The notes: generated by a model from the sequence alone, not told the origin. Positions 37,459 through 50,200 are shown, counted from the first letter of the stretch. The stretch is 64,000 bases of DNA from Druceiella hillmani (GCA_039881145.1 JAYKKI010000095.1:9166501-9230500), one strand, 5' to 3'. Translations and numbers: made by a program.

Positions 37459-40400
37459 AGTATGATGTGCTGTAGTAGTTTATTTCAGGACAAACGTTGA
37501 TGTAGTTGATACTTTGTTTACTTCGAGAGTTAGCAAATCTTTCACATATTTGATGGAGTTCATGAATCATATAACAGTATACTGTGCACACTTTATTATT
37601 TTCATTACTAGCGCTGGTCCGTTGTCCGGGGCCACAGTGATGAGTATCCGTTAAGTAGTACTTTTTGCCATATTGCATAACGCTAAAAGTTTACGATGCA
37701 AACAATATGCCATAATTATAATTATTGTATTTTTGTTGATAAATCCCATACTGTTACGATTAATCAAACTATGTAGACGGTCGAAACATTTCATTCCGGT
37801 ATTTAATAATGAATGCCTGATTGAATATCAAGAAATGAATCCATTTGCGCAAGTTGCAAACGAAGCCGAATTATTTCATCTCAAATCTAGGATTATTTTC
37901 TATATTTTGATTTTCAACTTGCTTTAACACTTTAATAGACGCAGGCTTATCTTCAAGGTAAGGATTGTTCCAGTACGATTTCGATGGGGACATGGTCGTG
38001 TTGACGTGTTTCTTCGAACATGTTGATGTGTTTCCTTCAACGACGGAATACGAAAGCGTCTACTTTGTCTATAGCTTAATAAGTCGATACAAGTAACATG
38101 CTCTTATCGATTACATGTGGCTACTCGAATAGAGCAGCAATGCTTAGTGCATACTTCGCAAATATTTTTGTGGAAGATATTAGTAGCTCTCTCAAATACA
38201 TCAGTTACATTTAATTTAGCTTGTGATACGTTTACGCCCTAATCGTATGTTTAATTTTTCATGAGTGTCACCCAGTCCGACCTGTTAAATTTCGTAGGTC
38301 TTTGCCCCAGACGAATGTTGCCTTCTTTTGGTGCTTGGTTTAGCCTTGCCTGAGAAAATTGTATATACCTAACTTTAAACGAAACTGATATTCTAATCTT
38401 TATTTCTGGATCTATTTTTAACCTTCAGTTTCTTGCTCAAATCTATCTTTTTTGCTGTGCGTTTATGATACTATTCTAGTTACGAGGTATTTTTGTGTGT
38501 CGTTTTCTGACATTTAATGCCCATGAATATTAAAAAAACTTTCGGTCCCGACCATAAAGCTCTATTTATTTAACTACAAACTTATACATGACGTATCGAC
38601 CTACAGACAGATAGACTTATGTATATCTATCCTCAAGTATCAGGCTTATCGATACAATATCTAATTCTAATTTGAATGTTTGGTTGCTTGTGGTGACGTA
38701 TCCCTATTTATTACTATGTCGATAAAATCCTCGAGATAACCAATAATCACAGCTTGAAATTGATAAAAGTTTACTGTCGTTGTGAGAACTTAGACTCAAC
38801 CCTAAACGCTGATCGAATATTAGGTGGCAGACTGCTAGAGCCTAGTGTTTTTGTAATGATAGGAGAACTACAACTATTTTCCGGCCCCGTCATCAAACTG
38901 ACTATCATCAATAGTCCATTTACTTATTGAGACGAATGTTATGAGTTAAATTCGACGAGTCTACGTTCCTGCAGAGATGGAGACATTCTGCTTACATCAA
39001 CACATCGACTACTTGATAACTTAAATTTTAATAACATTTAATTTATATATAAGAGAAGCTGGATAATGTTGTTAAACTAGATAAGGAGAAGCAGGTAAAA
39101 TGTAAATAAAGGCTCAGTAAATGCCGGACAGGGTTAAGCCAATTTAAATATTAATTTGTAATAAGGCCTAAATATGGCATGTCGAAAATAAAACGTATTT
39201 TCTGGTGAAATATAAATAAATAATCGTGTAAATATAGGTAAATTTATGAAGAGGTAAAATTAACCACAGCTCATTTCCTTAAAACTAGAATTAAAATTAA
39301 AGTAAATTTGAAAAATAAAATATTTTAGCAAATAACACATTAATTGCAATATCTCAAAAAAATACGTTAATTATTTAAATTAAATTTAAAAAGTAATTTG
39401 AATATGACTGCTAAAAATTTCAACGACAAGAAAAATAAATAAATTATTCTGAGTTCCGTGCATTAAAAAAAGTAAAACCGAATACCGTAAGGCCGCTTAT
39501 GTTCACATGCAACGGTCACAACTATTTTTTTCTAAGAAACCAAATGACGAAGAATCTTACAATTTATGACGGCGATAAACCATAATGTGCTTTATCACCT
39601 CAGTAGTTAAGATTCAAAAATATTCATTTGGTAAGTTTTTGAGAAAAGAAAGGTTATCAAAATTTAGCAATTTTAATTTCACGTGTCATTTAAGGAAAAA
39701 TATTAATTAACAGTGTATTATTAAAAAAAATCATAAACACTTTTTTAATTGAAGACATGCAGTTCTAAAAACATTTTTGAAAATATTGATGAAAAATATT
39801 CCTTCTTCTCTTTTTAGAAATTGATAAAGTCAAATTTATGAAAAATTAGGATTCTGAGAGTATACAAAAAACTACAGAAATGACTTTTAATATTTCCATG
39901 CCTGTGAAAAACATATGGGATATTGTATAGTGAAAAATAATATTATTATAATTGCAATATTTACATACTGAAAAATAATCCTCGTAATATTTAAATAGTG
40001 AAAAATAATATTATTTTTATTGTACATTTTTAAATAGAAATACACAATATATGAACATTTAAGGGCGCGTAGCTCTTAAATGTTCATATGTTCCTTAATG
40101 TCTATAGAAGCCTTTTTGTAAATTCTTTATAGTGAATTTCGTTCGTATTTAACAGGTTTACCATAATACAAAGTTCCAATCAATACTTGCCTAATTAATA
40201 AAAAAATATCTACAATTTCCTACATCTGATCTCAAAATGTCCATAAAAAATGAGTACGTAAAATAAACTAATTAATTAGTTGTTTTAAAACGGAAAGTAT
40301 CAAGGTTATGAAAAACATAGTTAAATTTCAGTGCTAATAAGTGCAATGAATAGGAATAGGGGCAACGCGCATTCATGGGTACAAGAACCAACCAGAAGCC

Positions 40401-41185
40401 AAACTTTTTCAATATAGGTATAATGTAATACACATATAACTTTTGATCATGTAGTATCGACATCCTACGTTTATGTTATAGGAATAAACTATCTATTCAT
40501 CTTTATGCCAAATTTCATATTTGTAATAAGAGTAACATATTAATTAAAATTTTTTAATAATTTTTATTTTTATCACTTATTCCGTCTCCTATCCTCATCA
40601 GTTATATACAATTAATTAATTGGTATAAAAATAATGATTTTAACAAAATATCCATACACATCTAAAAATACTCTGAAAACCGAAATTTTAGAATCAAGGG
40701 TTTGATTATTATCAAATATTTTGCTGTATTTGGCTCTTAATATTTTACGAATTTATGCAGTACCAAAATTATTAAAAAGGAAATATTATTACAAATAAAA
40801 AATTTGAAAATGTACTTTCAACATTTTTATCCATAATAATCTTCTATAACTGAGACGTATTTTAGTGAATGGAAGAATATTATTGAAAGCAATCAAAGAA
40901 ATTGTCTCAATGTCATTTTAATTCACGGTGGTCTATTTTCTAGACTTTGGCAATCGTGGATCGTGGCCATGAGAAACGTGAAAACGGCCTCTGTTCAATT
41001 AAATCAATTAACATCGTTTCAATCGAATCTTATACCTTCATGAAATAGTTGTTAATATTTAATATTAATCGAAATTGAATGCAAAAATATCTATTAAGCT
41101 ACAATGGGTTCTATTCGATATTATTATATCCTATTTCATTGTCATGTTATATGTTTACTGGTGTTCACATACCAATCTTGACAGT
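37459..41185. other. Gene-poor stretch
   Basis: No gene supported. An 84-codon frame at 37,673-37,927 has a hydrophobic start but no recognisable motif and no splice context. Confidence 0.5.
40049..40089. repeat. Perfect 15-bp hairpin
   Basis: ATATGAACATTTAAG at 40,049-40,063 pairs with its complement at 40,075-40,089 around GGCGCGTAGCT. The 'ATTTAAGGGCGCGTAG' part resembles the 3' block of the dispersed repeat family. Confidence 0.8.
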
Positions 41186-41740
41186 ATGGAAAAAACAAAT
41201 ATTTTTGAAAATCCAATTTCTTTCTTACTGCGCAATCAATTTTAGGCATTAATCGCACTTTCAGTAGAAATGATAGAAAAATTGTGAAAACTAAACTTAA
41301 AAAGTTTTACAGTTTGGCACTTCTTATTTGCATGTTTATATTTTACTCCTCAAACGTACATATACTTGTGTCTTTAATGTTTTAATTAAATTAATACACT
41401 GGAGTTTACTAATTATTTTTTAAGTTTTATAATCATGTTATTTCTTCTTACATTTGATATCGCTTGGCTTAAGGATTTTCCAATTATTATAGGGACCATT
41501 ATAAAAATAGATCCATTGATAAAGTTAAGTTGTCAACAAGGATGGGAATATTTTCAGTCATAGTCGTTACAATTTTAAGGATTTTAGGATATCACATATT
41601 TTCTTCAGACAACAAAGTTGATTATTTTGTTCTGATTAGTCGACCGTCTATGATGGCAAATAGCCTTGAAATGATATTGATGTGTATACTTAAATATTTT
41701 GTCTTTGTACTTAAACATTTTGGCGTTTTGTATTAATACA
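41186..41740 (+). pseudogene. Gustatory receptor (7tm_7) fragment, copy 4
   Basis: Starts ATG at 41,186 ('MEKTNIFENPISF'). After a frame change it reads 'ILGINRTFSRNDRKIVKTKLKKFYSLALLI', clearly parallel to the N-terminus of the arm copies ('LMLGINRTSNRND'). It continues 'LLTFDIAWLKD' (about 41,450) and a last open block 41,530-41,736 with 'MMANSLEMILMCILKYF', parallel to 'TMASSLEMVLMCLLR'. It then stops, and the C-terminal motif exon is absent. Truncated and frameshifted. Confidence 0.75.
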
Positions 41741-42299
41741 CACGTAATATACTACTTATAATGAACATACACCAAAACAAAATGTTTAAAATACTGGTCT
41801 ATGTTTCGTGTGTATCTATCTACATACGTGTCTGTTTGCTCTTCTATATGGATTGGCATTATATAATGACTACTAAACGATTTTCGATAGAGTCTCTATG
41901 TAATTCATTCTGTTAGCAAATATACAATAATAAGCCAAGGTGTTCAGCTGTAGAAAAGCAAATAAAATACAGTTTCGGTTACAATCACAAGCATTTATAG
42001 ACACTAATCAGTCTTTTAGTTACCCGTCTTTCAATAATTGCCAAGGAACAAAAAAAAATATAGTCTTACATAGGTAAAATCACGTTTTTTATAAATCTTA
42101 TTTTCGCTCCCATTACCCTACGCATCGCATAATGAGAGCCATGAAGCCTTCATATGTGTAATGAGAGCCATGAAATAACACTAAACAAAATAAAATCCTA
42201 TTTTTACCTATTAAAGAGGAACTTAAACAATCCAAAATTTTTAAGTAATCAACAAAACATAAAATAGAACATTTTCAATAAAAAAATAATAAAGGTATT

Positions 42300-44224
42300 T
42301 TAGGGATCTAAACAAAAATTGCAAAGATAATCTTTAGGATGATCGCAACCTGAACACTCAGAATGGGCCCATTTGCCACAAGCTCTGCAACGATACCATT
42401 ATTCTTCATCTTTACCAACATCGTTACACATCATACATACATTTTCCTCCTCAGAGTATTCAGAATCATCATCACAAATATTATTTTCATCGATAGATGA
42501 TTCGCCAGAAGTGCTGTCTTGGAACAAATATTTAGTTCCTCTGTTTATATTTTTTTGAGATAATTGATTCTTAACCTGTCTCTTATTCTTAGATTTATAT
42601 ATTTGTATTTTCTTTGATTTATTCCCCTTCATCTCTTATTTATTCTTTTTCTCCTTCATCTCTCTTTTATTCTTTTTCTCCTTCTTCTCCTCAAAAACTT
42701 CATTCATAGGGGTGCTATTCAAAACTTCCGAATGTTGTTTGTTTCTGTTATCATTTGTTGATTTTGCTGATATGTTGGGAGGAGGACTTAAAACATTTAA
42801 GATATGGGCAAAACTTGTAGAAGGTTGTGGCGAATCTCTTCTCTGCACATCATGTTGTGATGATTGGTCCCTGGCGGGCTGTTGACAGGTGGTTGATGTT
42901 TGCAGAGCCTCTTGAGCGGAAGACACTGGTTGTGAAGTAACTGTAGCAATTGTTTCCGAAAGGCTAACAGTGTTTACCACGTTAGTTGTGTTGTCATTAC
43001 TTTCGTTCTGGCCAAGAGGTAAAAAATCTTCATCTGAAAAAACAGATGGGTCCATAGGAAATATTCCAGTAGTTTTAAAGCCAGATATTCCCTTGTCAAG
43101 AGATGCTATCTTTGAGTAAGTTTTATTAAATAGTCCAGTTATTTCGGATGGAGTTACTTTAATCATGTTTCTAGATTTCATGTACATATCGCATTCCCTT
43201 TTGTAAGCTGTTTTTAGTGGACCAAAAAACGTCACATCTAAAGATTGTAGACGATGTGACGAATGTGGAGGAATACTCAACATAGTTATATAATTCTTTT
43301 TGGCCATCTCATAGGATTCCGATGTAGCATGACTGTTATGATTGTCCACAATGAGCAAAATCTGTTTTTCTGCAGTAGGACTTGTAAATTTTATGAAATG
43401 TTCAAGCCATGTTATGAATTTTGCTCATTAGTCCACCCATTTTTGGAACATGTATAAATAGCTCCCGGTGGCCCATCACGTTCTAGCTGTGGAGAGTGTC
43501 TTTGTCGTGGAAAAATAAATAAAGGAGGCACATAAATGCCTGTAGCACTCATTGCACAAATTACTGTAACATTTTTGCCCCTCTCCCATGAAGTCGCTGC
43601 ACAAACACTCTTCCGTCCTTTAGGAGCAATAATAATATTTGGCACATGGACTGTAGAAAATCCTGTTTCGTCCATATTGAAAATGTTTTGGGGCTCAAAA
43701 TGAAATTTTATCATTACAGATTCCAGATTACTAAAGAAACGTGTGATTTCAGTCTTATTAAAGCCCAGAATCCTGTTTATACTGGTCGCTTCAGGCTTTC
43801 TAATACTGAGTTCTTGATGTCGGTTCATGAATCCGTACAACCAATCTTTCCCAGCTATTTCTTTTTCAGTATTAAATCTATTCTGGACACCGAAGTTCAC
43901 AGCCATATTGTAGTATATTTTAAGCATTTGGATGCTTATTACACCATAAAATATATTAGACATATTAAGTATGTGGTTAACAAGTATCTGTTCCTGTTCA
44001 CTAGTGAACACGGCTTTTCTACCGAGTGACGGAGAACGACTGTAAGTATCATCATCAGAAATTGCTAACCTATACCGTTTTTTCAGTGTGCTGTAAGGTA
44101 TTTGATATTGTTGTGCCCCTTTATTAACCGATATTCCTTCATTTCTTATAGATTTTATTGCAGACTCTAACGTAGCTGATTTCCAACTAGCCTTTGACGT
44201 CGTCCGCTTTCTAGTTCTTGACAT
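42300..44224 (-). pseudogene. Pogo/Tigger-like transposase with C-terminal Cys/His (PHD-like) motif
   Basis: About 640 codons on the minus strand from ATG at 44,224. Residues 15-50 form a psq/CENP-B-type helix-turn-helix ('AIKSIRNEGISVNKGAQQY'). A CENPB-type second DNA-binding domain follows to about residue 150. The DDE domain has 'FNMDETGFS' (first Asp), 'LLIVDNHNSHAT' (second) and 'LQSLDVTFFGPLK' (third, 35 residues after the second). A Ser/Thr/Gln-rich linker and a Lys/Glu tract lead to 'MCNDV' and then 'YRCRACGKWAHSECSGC', a Cys/His cluster like a PHD or zinc-knuckle end. Breaks: one frameshift near 43,415, an in-frame TAA at 42,636-42,638 and an in-frame TAA at 42,399-42,401. All catalytic Asp codons survive. 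True stop TAA at 42,300. Confidence 0.92.
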
Positions 44225-44275
44225 CTAAAAAAAATAGATAAACAATACTGTTAAATTTGAATTTTGCTACTCGTA

Positions 44276-44345
44276 AGGGGTAATAAGACCCATTGCGGGG
44301 TAATGGGAGCTTGAGTAGCTCCCATTATCCGGCAGTTAAGCATCT
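44276..44345. repeat. Transposon subterminal repeat cluster
   Basis: Contains GGGGTAAT, ACCCATTGCGGGGTAATGGG, and a small palindrome GGGAGCTTGAGTAGCTCCC. It matches motifs at the outer end (44,655-44,699). Likely binding sites for the adjacent transposase, by analogy. Confidence 0.6.
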
Positions 44346-44699
44346 CAAAATACCGACAATAACCTAAAAAACTTCGCTAAATAAGTTTGTCTTTCAATGT
44401 TATCATAAAATTGAATAAATAATGCATATAATAGAGCCAAAATACGACAGAATAATTAAAGTTTAGATACTCACTTTATTTGAGAGATTTTGCACTTTTT
44501 TGTGGCGAGATCACTCCAAACGCACTTCTTCTTGTCACCATTGTGCACGTGCTACTGGGCCGACCGGCGTCGATCACGTGACATGAACGAATGTTCTCGA
44601 ATGCATTTCTGTCAGTTTCGTGCGACTAGTGCGTTCCAGTCTGTGTAAATTTTAGTGGCTCCCATTACCCGCTAGCACCCATTGCCCCACTCTCCCCTA

Positions 44700-45566
44700 C
44701 ATGCGTTGAAAAAAGTTGTGCAAAATTAGCGTGAGGATCGTCAAACATTCCTTAGTTGTTATTCACTATAAGCAAAGAAAGAGAATTCACGAAATGTTTG
44801 AAATCAAAACCCAGAAAAATGATCCAGCTAGGTCAAAAATTGAATGATATCAGATGAGAAGTACGTTGTCTCTGAGAATGCATGGTCAAATGTCGGTTGG
44901 TCTAGTGCACAATACAGTACCCATAACGTAAGGTTATTCTGGATCAGAGGTTTTGGTGATTCGTTTATTTGTACGGGGCTAATTAAATACAAATATAATT
45001 ATAAAAGTAACAATAGTAACAAAGTATCTAGAAATAGTGTTTTGTCATATAATCTCATAAATAATTATGAGAATCTGCGTAGATATAATCTGCGTAGAAT
45101 AAATTTAGCTGTAATTTCATGGAAGCCAAAGGCAAAATAATGATTTTAAATTTATTACCGCAATTATTTATCGCATATTCAATTAAATAACTCTAATCGA
45201 CCTTCATTATGGAAGTTGTATTCTTTCAGCATATTGTTATTTCGTTGCCATTGCAATTTATTAAAAATCATTTACGACAGTTAAACCTGATAACATAACT
45301 CCATTGGTACCAGATTCAAATCGACAATCATAGTAACTAAAGGTAATTTTAAAGTACAGAGAAATACTTCGAGGTAAAGGCTTTCTGTTTAGATTAAAAA
45401 AGAATGTTATTTTGAAAATCAGAATCCCAAAAGTAGGCTTGCGTACCTTGGACTATATGATTAATTTGTTTTGAGTTATAACAGAATTGCTCTTTATTTC
45501 ATTGTGAAGAATGCTTCTAGTTAACGTATTTTAAATACTTATTTCGTATTAGAGATATTTTTTCAG
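44700..45566. other. No gene seen
   Basis: A 98-codon open frame at 44,844-45,140 is low-complexity (Asn/Tyr/Lys-rich) towards its end and resembles nothing I recognise. Left uncalled. Confidence 0.45.
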
Positions 45567-45884
45567 ATATGGATGATACATGTCATACAATGAACTGTAA
45601 CTTATCTCATTATTTTGGCAGCAGTCTGCTCATAGTGCAAAAAACTGGTTCTTGAATTTTATGAATTGGAAATAAACGTCATTATGTTGAAATTAATACC
45701 ATATATGAGTGAGTATAAACATTTTCCACAAATTAAATACAAAAGTTCTAACTTAATAGCGGCACATTTTGAAGAGACAATACAGACAGCTTTTGCATCT
45801 TGATGTTGAGCCGCACTTTAATTAATTTCAAAGTAGTGCGATTATGAAGTTATTCTAAAACTATTTTTCTCATTGGTTATAAAA

Positions 45885-45904
45885 TAATATATATATATAA
45901 AATA

Positions 45905-45958
<54 letters not shown>

Positions 45959-45983
45959 GTATATATATATATATATATACATA

Positions 45984-46058
<75 letters not shown>

Positions 46059-46062
46059 GTAA
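45885..46062. repeat. (TA)n array with TACATATGTA variants
   Basis: About 175 bp of TA with palindromic TACATATGTA at about 45,952 and 45,978 (26-bp spacing) and a further TACATA near 46,002. Confidence 0.95.
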
Positions 46063-46640
46063 GTTCGTATTACTTAAATTAAAATTAAATCAATCCTTAA
46101 AAAAATACTAAAAAGATAAATACATATTCTCTTCATCTATTAGCCCTGACGTCAGTAGCCTTACTGCAGAACCTGAGAATTTTGATTTGAGTGAACGTTT
46201 ATTTATTTAAAGCTAAAATAAAATTGCCACAAATTACAAACAAATTTGAATAGTCAACGATATTCAAAGTTGAATTGCCCATTCAAAGGAACTAAATATC
46301 CATTTAAACCCCAATTTGCTACTTACTCTGTCTGTGAATACTGATTTCAGAGATTATTTGTAAAAAACTTTAACTTTTTTTCAAATGTTGCACTAATTTT
46401 TGTATAGTTATTTTATGGCGGTATAACCAGTCATAAATAGCGATATTTATTTTTGATAGTTGGCACTTAAAATAAACCATATAAAAATATACCCATATAA
46501 AAAAATATAAATTGATATTGTTAATATTTATTTTTAAACCAAAAAATTTCCACAATTTTTATCACGTAAATTGCGTCAATCTAGATTTATACTCATTAAA
46601 ATTTGATTCGACGGAGTGTGATCGGTGGCAACTGAAGTAT

Positions 46641-46880
46641 TTATGAAACGTATTTATGTGGTGTACACTGAATAGAATTCAAATTCCGGGCGAATGCCAT
46701 GGTGATCGATGTATTGGTGTGTCCCGTAATTTCCAGGCACGGAAACTCGAAAAGTTCTATCTTTTTATTGTTGTCAACTACGTTAAAATCACCCGTGGTT
46801 ATAATAGATACATGCGGTAGGTCTAGCTGCCCCGGTGTTATCCTGCGTTCTTCATACGTTATAACATTTTGATTTTTGTT
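46641..46880 (-). pseudogene. Transposon-type endonuclease/exonuclease (EEP) remnant
   Basis: Minus strand from about 46,823: 'DLPHVSIITTGDFNVVDNNK', with the GDFN signature of the AP-endonuclease-like EEP fold. About 30 residues later 'TGHTNTSITMAFARNL' sits where such proteins have a Thr-rich strand and an 'I-D-A-V-F' block. The catalytic Asp there is lost. Upstream frames (to about 46,880) are broken. EEP domains occur in LINEs and in Helentron-type Helitrons. This one most resembles the latter to my eye (inference). It lies in the intron of the two-exon gene fragment. Confidence 0.45.
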
Positions 46881-48251
46881 ATTAAAGCCAATATCGCTTG
46901 GGCGCTTTTATAGTTCTCCTTGATCGGACTTTCTTCTGATTGCCGTATCCTTTACTTTTGCTGATATTTTCGTCTCATACAAGTCGAGATTTCTGAAAAA
47001 ATATTTTTAAATTTCACAAAGTAATAATTTTTTATTCTTGTTATTAAATCTCATATCACTTAAGTCATTATTAGAACTACTTAAAGGCTTTCCATGGATA
47101 CAGGCATCCCGTTAACAAGTTTAATCGTCTGTAAAATATGAATACTTTTGTATTTCTGTCTTTTTCGCACACGGCCATTATGCTCTAAAATTAGCATTTA
47201 TTATTATAATTATACAATTTATATTAGGCTGCTAAAATTTTCGCATAATGAAATTCGATATAATTTCGTTGCGACGAAAATTTTGACCTAGCTATTATCG
47301 CATCTACGTTGGTTTTACATACGAATGAATATAAAAATACACCATTCTGTGCGTAATAACTTGTACCCGTTTATTTATACCATTAGTTGTGATACTGTTT
47401 TATTGTATATGTCAATTTATTTTGCTAAGAGCGGTTATATGGTTACAAATATGCCCGTTGCTCTGTCATACTCTTCTACTAGTATTAACGAATAACAAAA
47501 TTGTTGGTATCAATACAAATCGAAGGTTTATAAGCTGTTTTATAGGGTGGTGTACAACAATTAGGGGGATCTTAAATTTACGGACGGTTTTACGGATCGT
47601 AAATTTACGGATTTCCTTCGAAGTAAAATTAGTTTATTTATCATAAGTCGTCTCCAATATGAATTATCATAAGTCGTCTCTAAAGCAATTAGTCTGAATA
47701 ATATGCAAATAGTCTGAAGAACTATAACATTTACAATTATCGTTACTGATTTCCTACTTTTAAAAATATATATCACACTTCATTATTTTCAAAAATAAGA
47801 ATAGAGGCATCAATTTTGAATATTTCTTCAGTACATCTCTGAAAATATACGACTTCAAATTATAAAAAAAATATTTTAGAGCCCTTTCTAACTAGGCTAT
47901 ATACGAAAGGTAAGCAGTCAGTCATCAACATTTCACCACCCGAATTATTTATATTTTACAAATATCAATTTGGAATAAAGAATAATTATTATTACATACT
48001 TCAAATATATTTAAGAATTATACTTTCAGCGTATTCGCTTGTCTGTATACCTGTTTACTTACATTTATTTTATTCGTAAAATATCTTCTCCACATTAATA
48101 ACATGCAAATTTTATTCAAGGTCCTGATTTAAACGACACAGTAGAATCACGTCAAGAAATTTGTCAGTTTGCTCATATCTTATATAATCGTTGTATCCCA
48201 ACTATCTGGATGGCAAGATTGAATTCTTTCACAGACATATATGTGTACTGA

Positions 48252-49829
48252 AATATTGTTGTGCTAAATTTATTGATAATAAATTTTAAGCTGCATGAAT
48301 GTGATTCTATATGTTTCGACTTACTTCACTTTTAGTCTTATACATTATATTCAAATATACAAACATAAAAAAAATTAATATTTTTCGACGTAAGAAGTCG
48401 CAGGATCAAACATTGAATGCCGTCACTTTGAAGCGTGGAAAAGTGTTTGATTCCATTTTCCTATCAAAATCCGTGGCAAAGAGTACAATTGATGAATTCG
48501 ACGCTAGACGACGTTTTTTCAGTTGACCTTGTTTAATTTATAAATTGTATTCTAGTTAATACTTCACTAACACGTACATAATTAGTTTTATTTATTGCAG
48601 TTAGTAGATTTGTGTTATTAGTAAGTATGAAATACGATAATACCATCGTATTTTATTTTCTACATGTGCCTCTATCGAGATTGCTACAATCACTCGTGAC
48701 TACTAATCAGTGTCTACTATTTTTTTGCCATTTGACACGCGATTTGGTTGGTCTATTTGGTAAATTAAAAACAAGACTTAAAAGTATATGCACTAAACGT
48801 CATATCTTTACGTGAATATGCATTTAAGCACAAAAAAGTGAAGTTTTTCTTACACGTTCTAAAACTGATGACGTGCAAAATCCCCGTAGTCTAGAATACA
48901 TATTAAAAGCAAACTTAAGATCTATTTAATATAAATGATTAAATATAACAATTAGAGTCCAGTTATTTTAAGATTAACCTGTTGTAAACTAACATGTCCT
49001 ACAATACAACTATGTCCTTTTAATGAATCGTGACAAACTATCTTAATAAACCAACATTGTAGGGGTAACAAATACGACATTTGCTGCTTTCATTGGAGGT
49101 TACCGCCTTAAAGCCACCTCTCAACTATATTTTAAATAATACGGCATCACATATTGAATGTTAGAAAATATCATTGTACTTTAGTAATTAGCCTTAAATA
49201 ATAAAACCTACAAAAATATATAATTATATGCCTTGATATACAACAAAATATAATGATATCTCCTCTAGCTCGTTCATACGTATAGTTGAAAGAGTCACGA
49301 ATTGTTGAACTTAATGATCGGCAAATAAAACAAAATAGCTAATGATTTATTTTCTAACTAGCTTTGCGCTGTTAAGAAAATATTATTTATTGTAAGATTA
49401 ACCTATTACAAAAATATTAAAAGCAAACTTTTCAAGTAAGTATAATTTATATTGAAACTGTCATATCTTCTTGGTTATTTATCGGTTGTGATAAACATAT
49501 TCTATTTGTTATTTAAAAGCCATCATAATCCATCGGTAAAACCTTTATCAAAAGTCTTTTAGCTACTCTTACACGGTGCTTGAACACAACAATATTTTTG
49601 CGTTCTCTTGCATTTGTTATGTTACCCTGAATATATTTTGTAAATATCTTCGATGTATAGACAGGCCAATTCAGTTTATTATCGTAACTAATGTAATGCT
49701 TTACGTCGCAACGATGCCAGGGATTAACGTCCTTTTTTACATAAAATAGCGGTGGGTGTTTTTTGAATCGTTTGAATTTTTTGAATCGTTACATACCCGA
49801 TATAAAGGAGCATCCAAATAACAACCTAT
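48252..49829. other. No gene seen
   Basis: Short open frames at 48,311-48,526 and 48,612-48,815 have no recognised motif. The remainder is AT-rich. Confidence 0.45.
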
Positions 49830-50200
49830 AATATTACAAATGCAAAAGTATGTTTTTAATCCTTTCTTCACGTCATGGTTGGACAACTTTCCAAAGTGAT
49901 TTTTTGCCTAAAGGTAGCTGCTGAAGGCTTACCTGAAAATGAGGTAGACTGCTTTTTGTCCTGGAAAACCTCATTCCAACAGATATTATAATTCTAATTT
50001 ATAAATGCAAAAGCGTGTTTATTTAACTTTCTTTCACTCTGTAACGGAGCTACGGATCGACCTGATTTCTTGAACAAAATAGCGAGCCGTGGATATAGGT
50101 ATACTTTTATCTTGAGAAAAAGTTCGAGAAATAGGTTCTAGGACCAACGAAGCAACGTCGCAACGGAGTCACGGATAAACGTGATTTTTAAAATACTACA
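49830..50200 (+). repeat. Helitron-like leader repeat, two degenerate units
   Basis: Unit 1 (about 49,830-49,975) and unit 2 (about 49,980-50,190) each contain 'ATAATAT..AAATGCAAAAG.GTGT', a 'TTCTTTCAC..' block and 'GATTTTT'. 'GCAACGGAGTCACGGAT' recurs near 50,160. Leaders of this type are common non-coding transposon sequence in insects. Class tentative. Confidence 0.4.

Larger units (their letters stand above)
42105..44699 (-). mobile_element. Pogo/Tigger-like DNA transposon, nearly complete
   Basis: The transposase gene (42,300-44,224, minus) is flanked by shared subterminal motifs. GGGTAATGGGAGC, or its complement, occurs at 42,107-42,120, 44,300-44,335 and 44,658-44,671, with ACCCATTGC at about 44,290 and 44,678. 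The 5' end (plus-strand right side) finishes CCCCACTCTCCCCTA at 44,685-44,699, with the TA expected of a Tc1/mariner/pogo target. No matching terminal sequence is seen on the left, so that end is decayed or truncated. Two tandem TAATGAGAGCCATGAA units lie at about 42,128-42,177. Confidence 0.8.
45567..48251 (+). pseudogene. Unrecognised two-exon gene fragment, copy 3
   Basis: Exon a (45,567-45,708) begins after 'TTTTTTCAG' and ends at a GTGAGT donor. It encodes 'CKKLVLEFYELEINVIMLKL' and ends 'IPYM'. Exon b (48,121-48,251) begins after 'TTTATTCAAG', is joined in phase 1, and encodes 'SPDLNDTVESRQEICQFAHI' then 'LYNRCIPTIWMARLN' to a TGA. The first part of exon a is out of frame or stopped. 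The splice signals here are the best of the three copies. The intron is 2.4 kb and holds a (TA)n array and a transposon endonuclease remnant, against 356 bp in copy 1. The 71-codon frame just downstream (48,311-48,526) may or may not belong to the same gene. Confidence 0.6.

Noticed and set aside
37673..37927. 84-codon frame with a hydrophobic N-terminus
   Set aside because: No recognisable domain, start context or splice sites; likely chance.
42399..42632. Separate acidic small gene
   Set aside because: It is in frame with the transposase upstream, separated only by an in-frame TAA, and continues into the Cys/His end.
43646..44029. 127-codon plus-strand frame
   Set aside because: Antisense shadow of the pogo/Tigger-like transposase.
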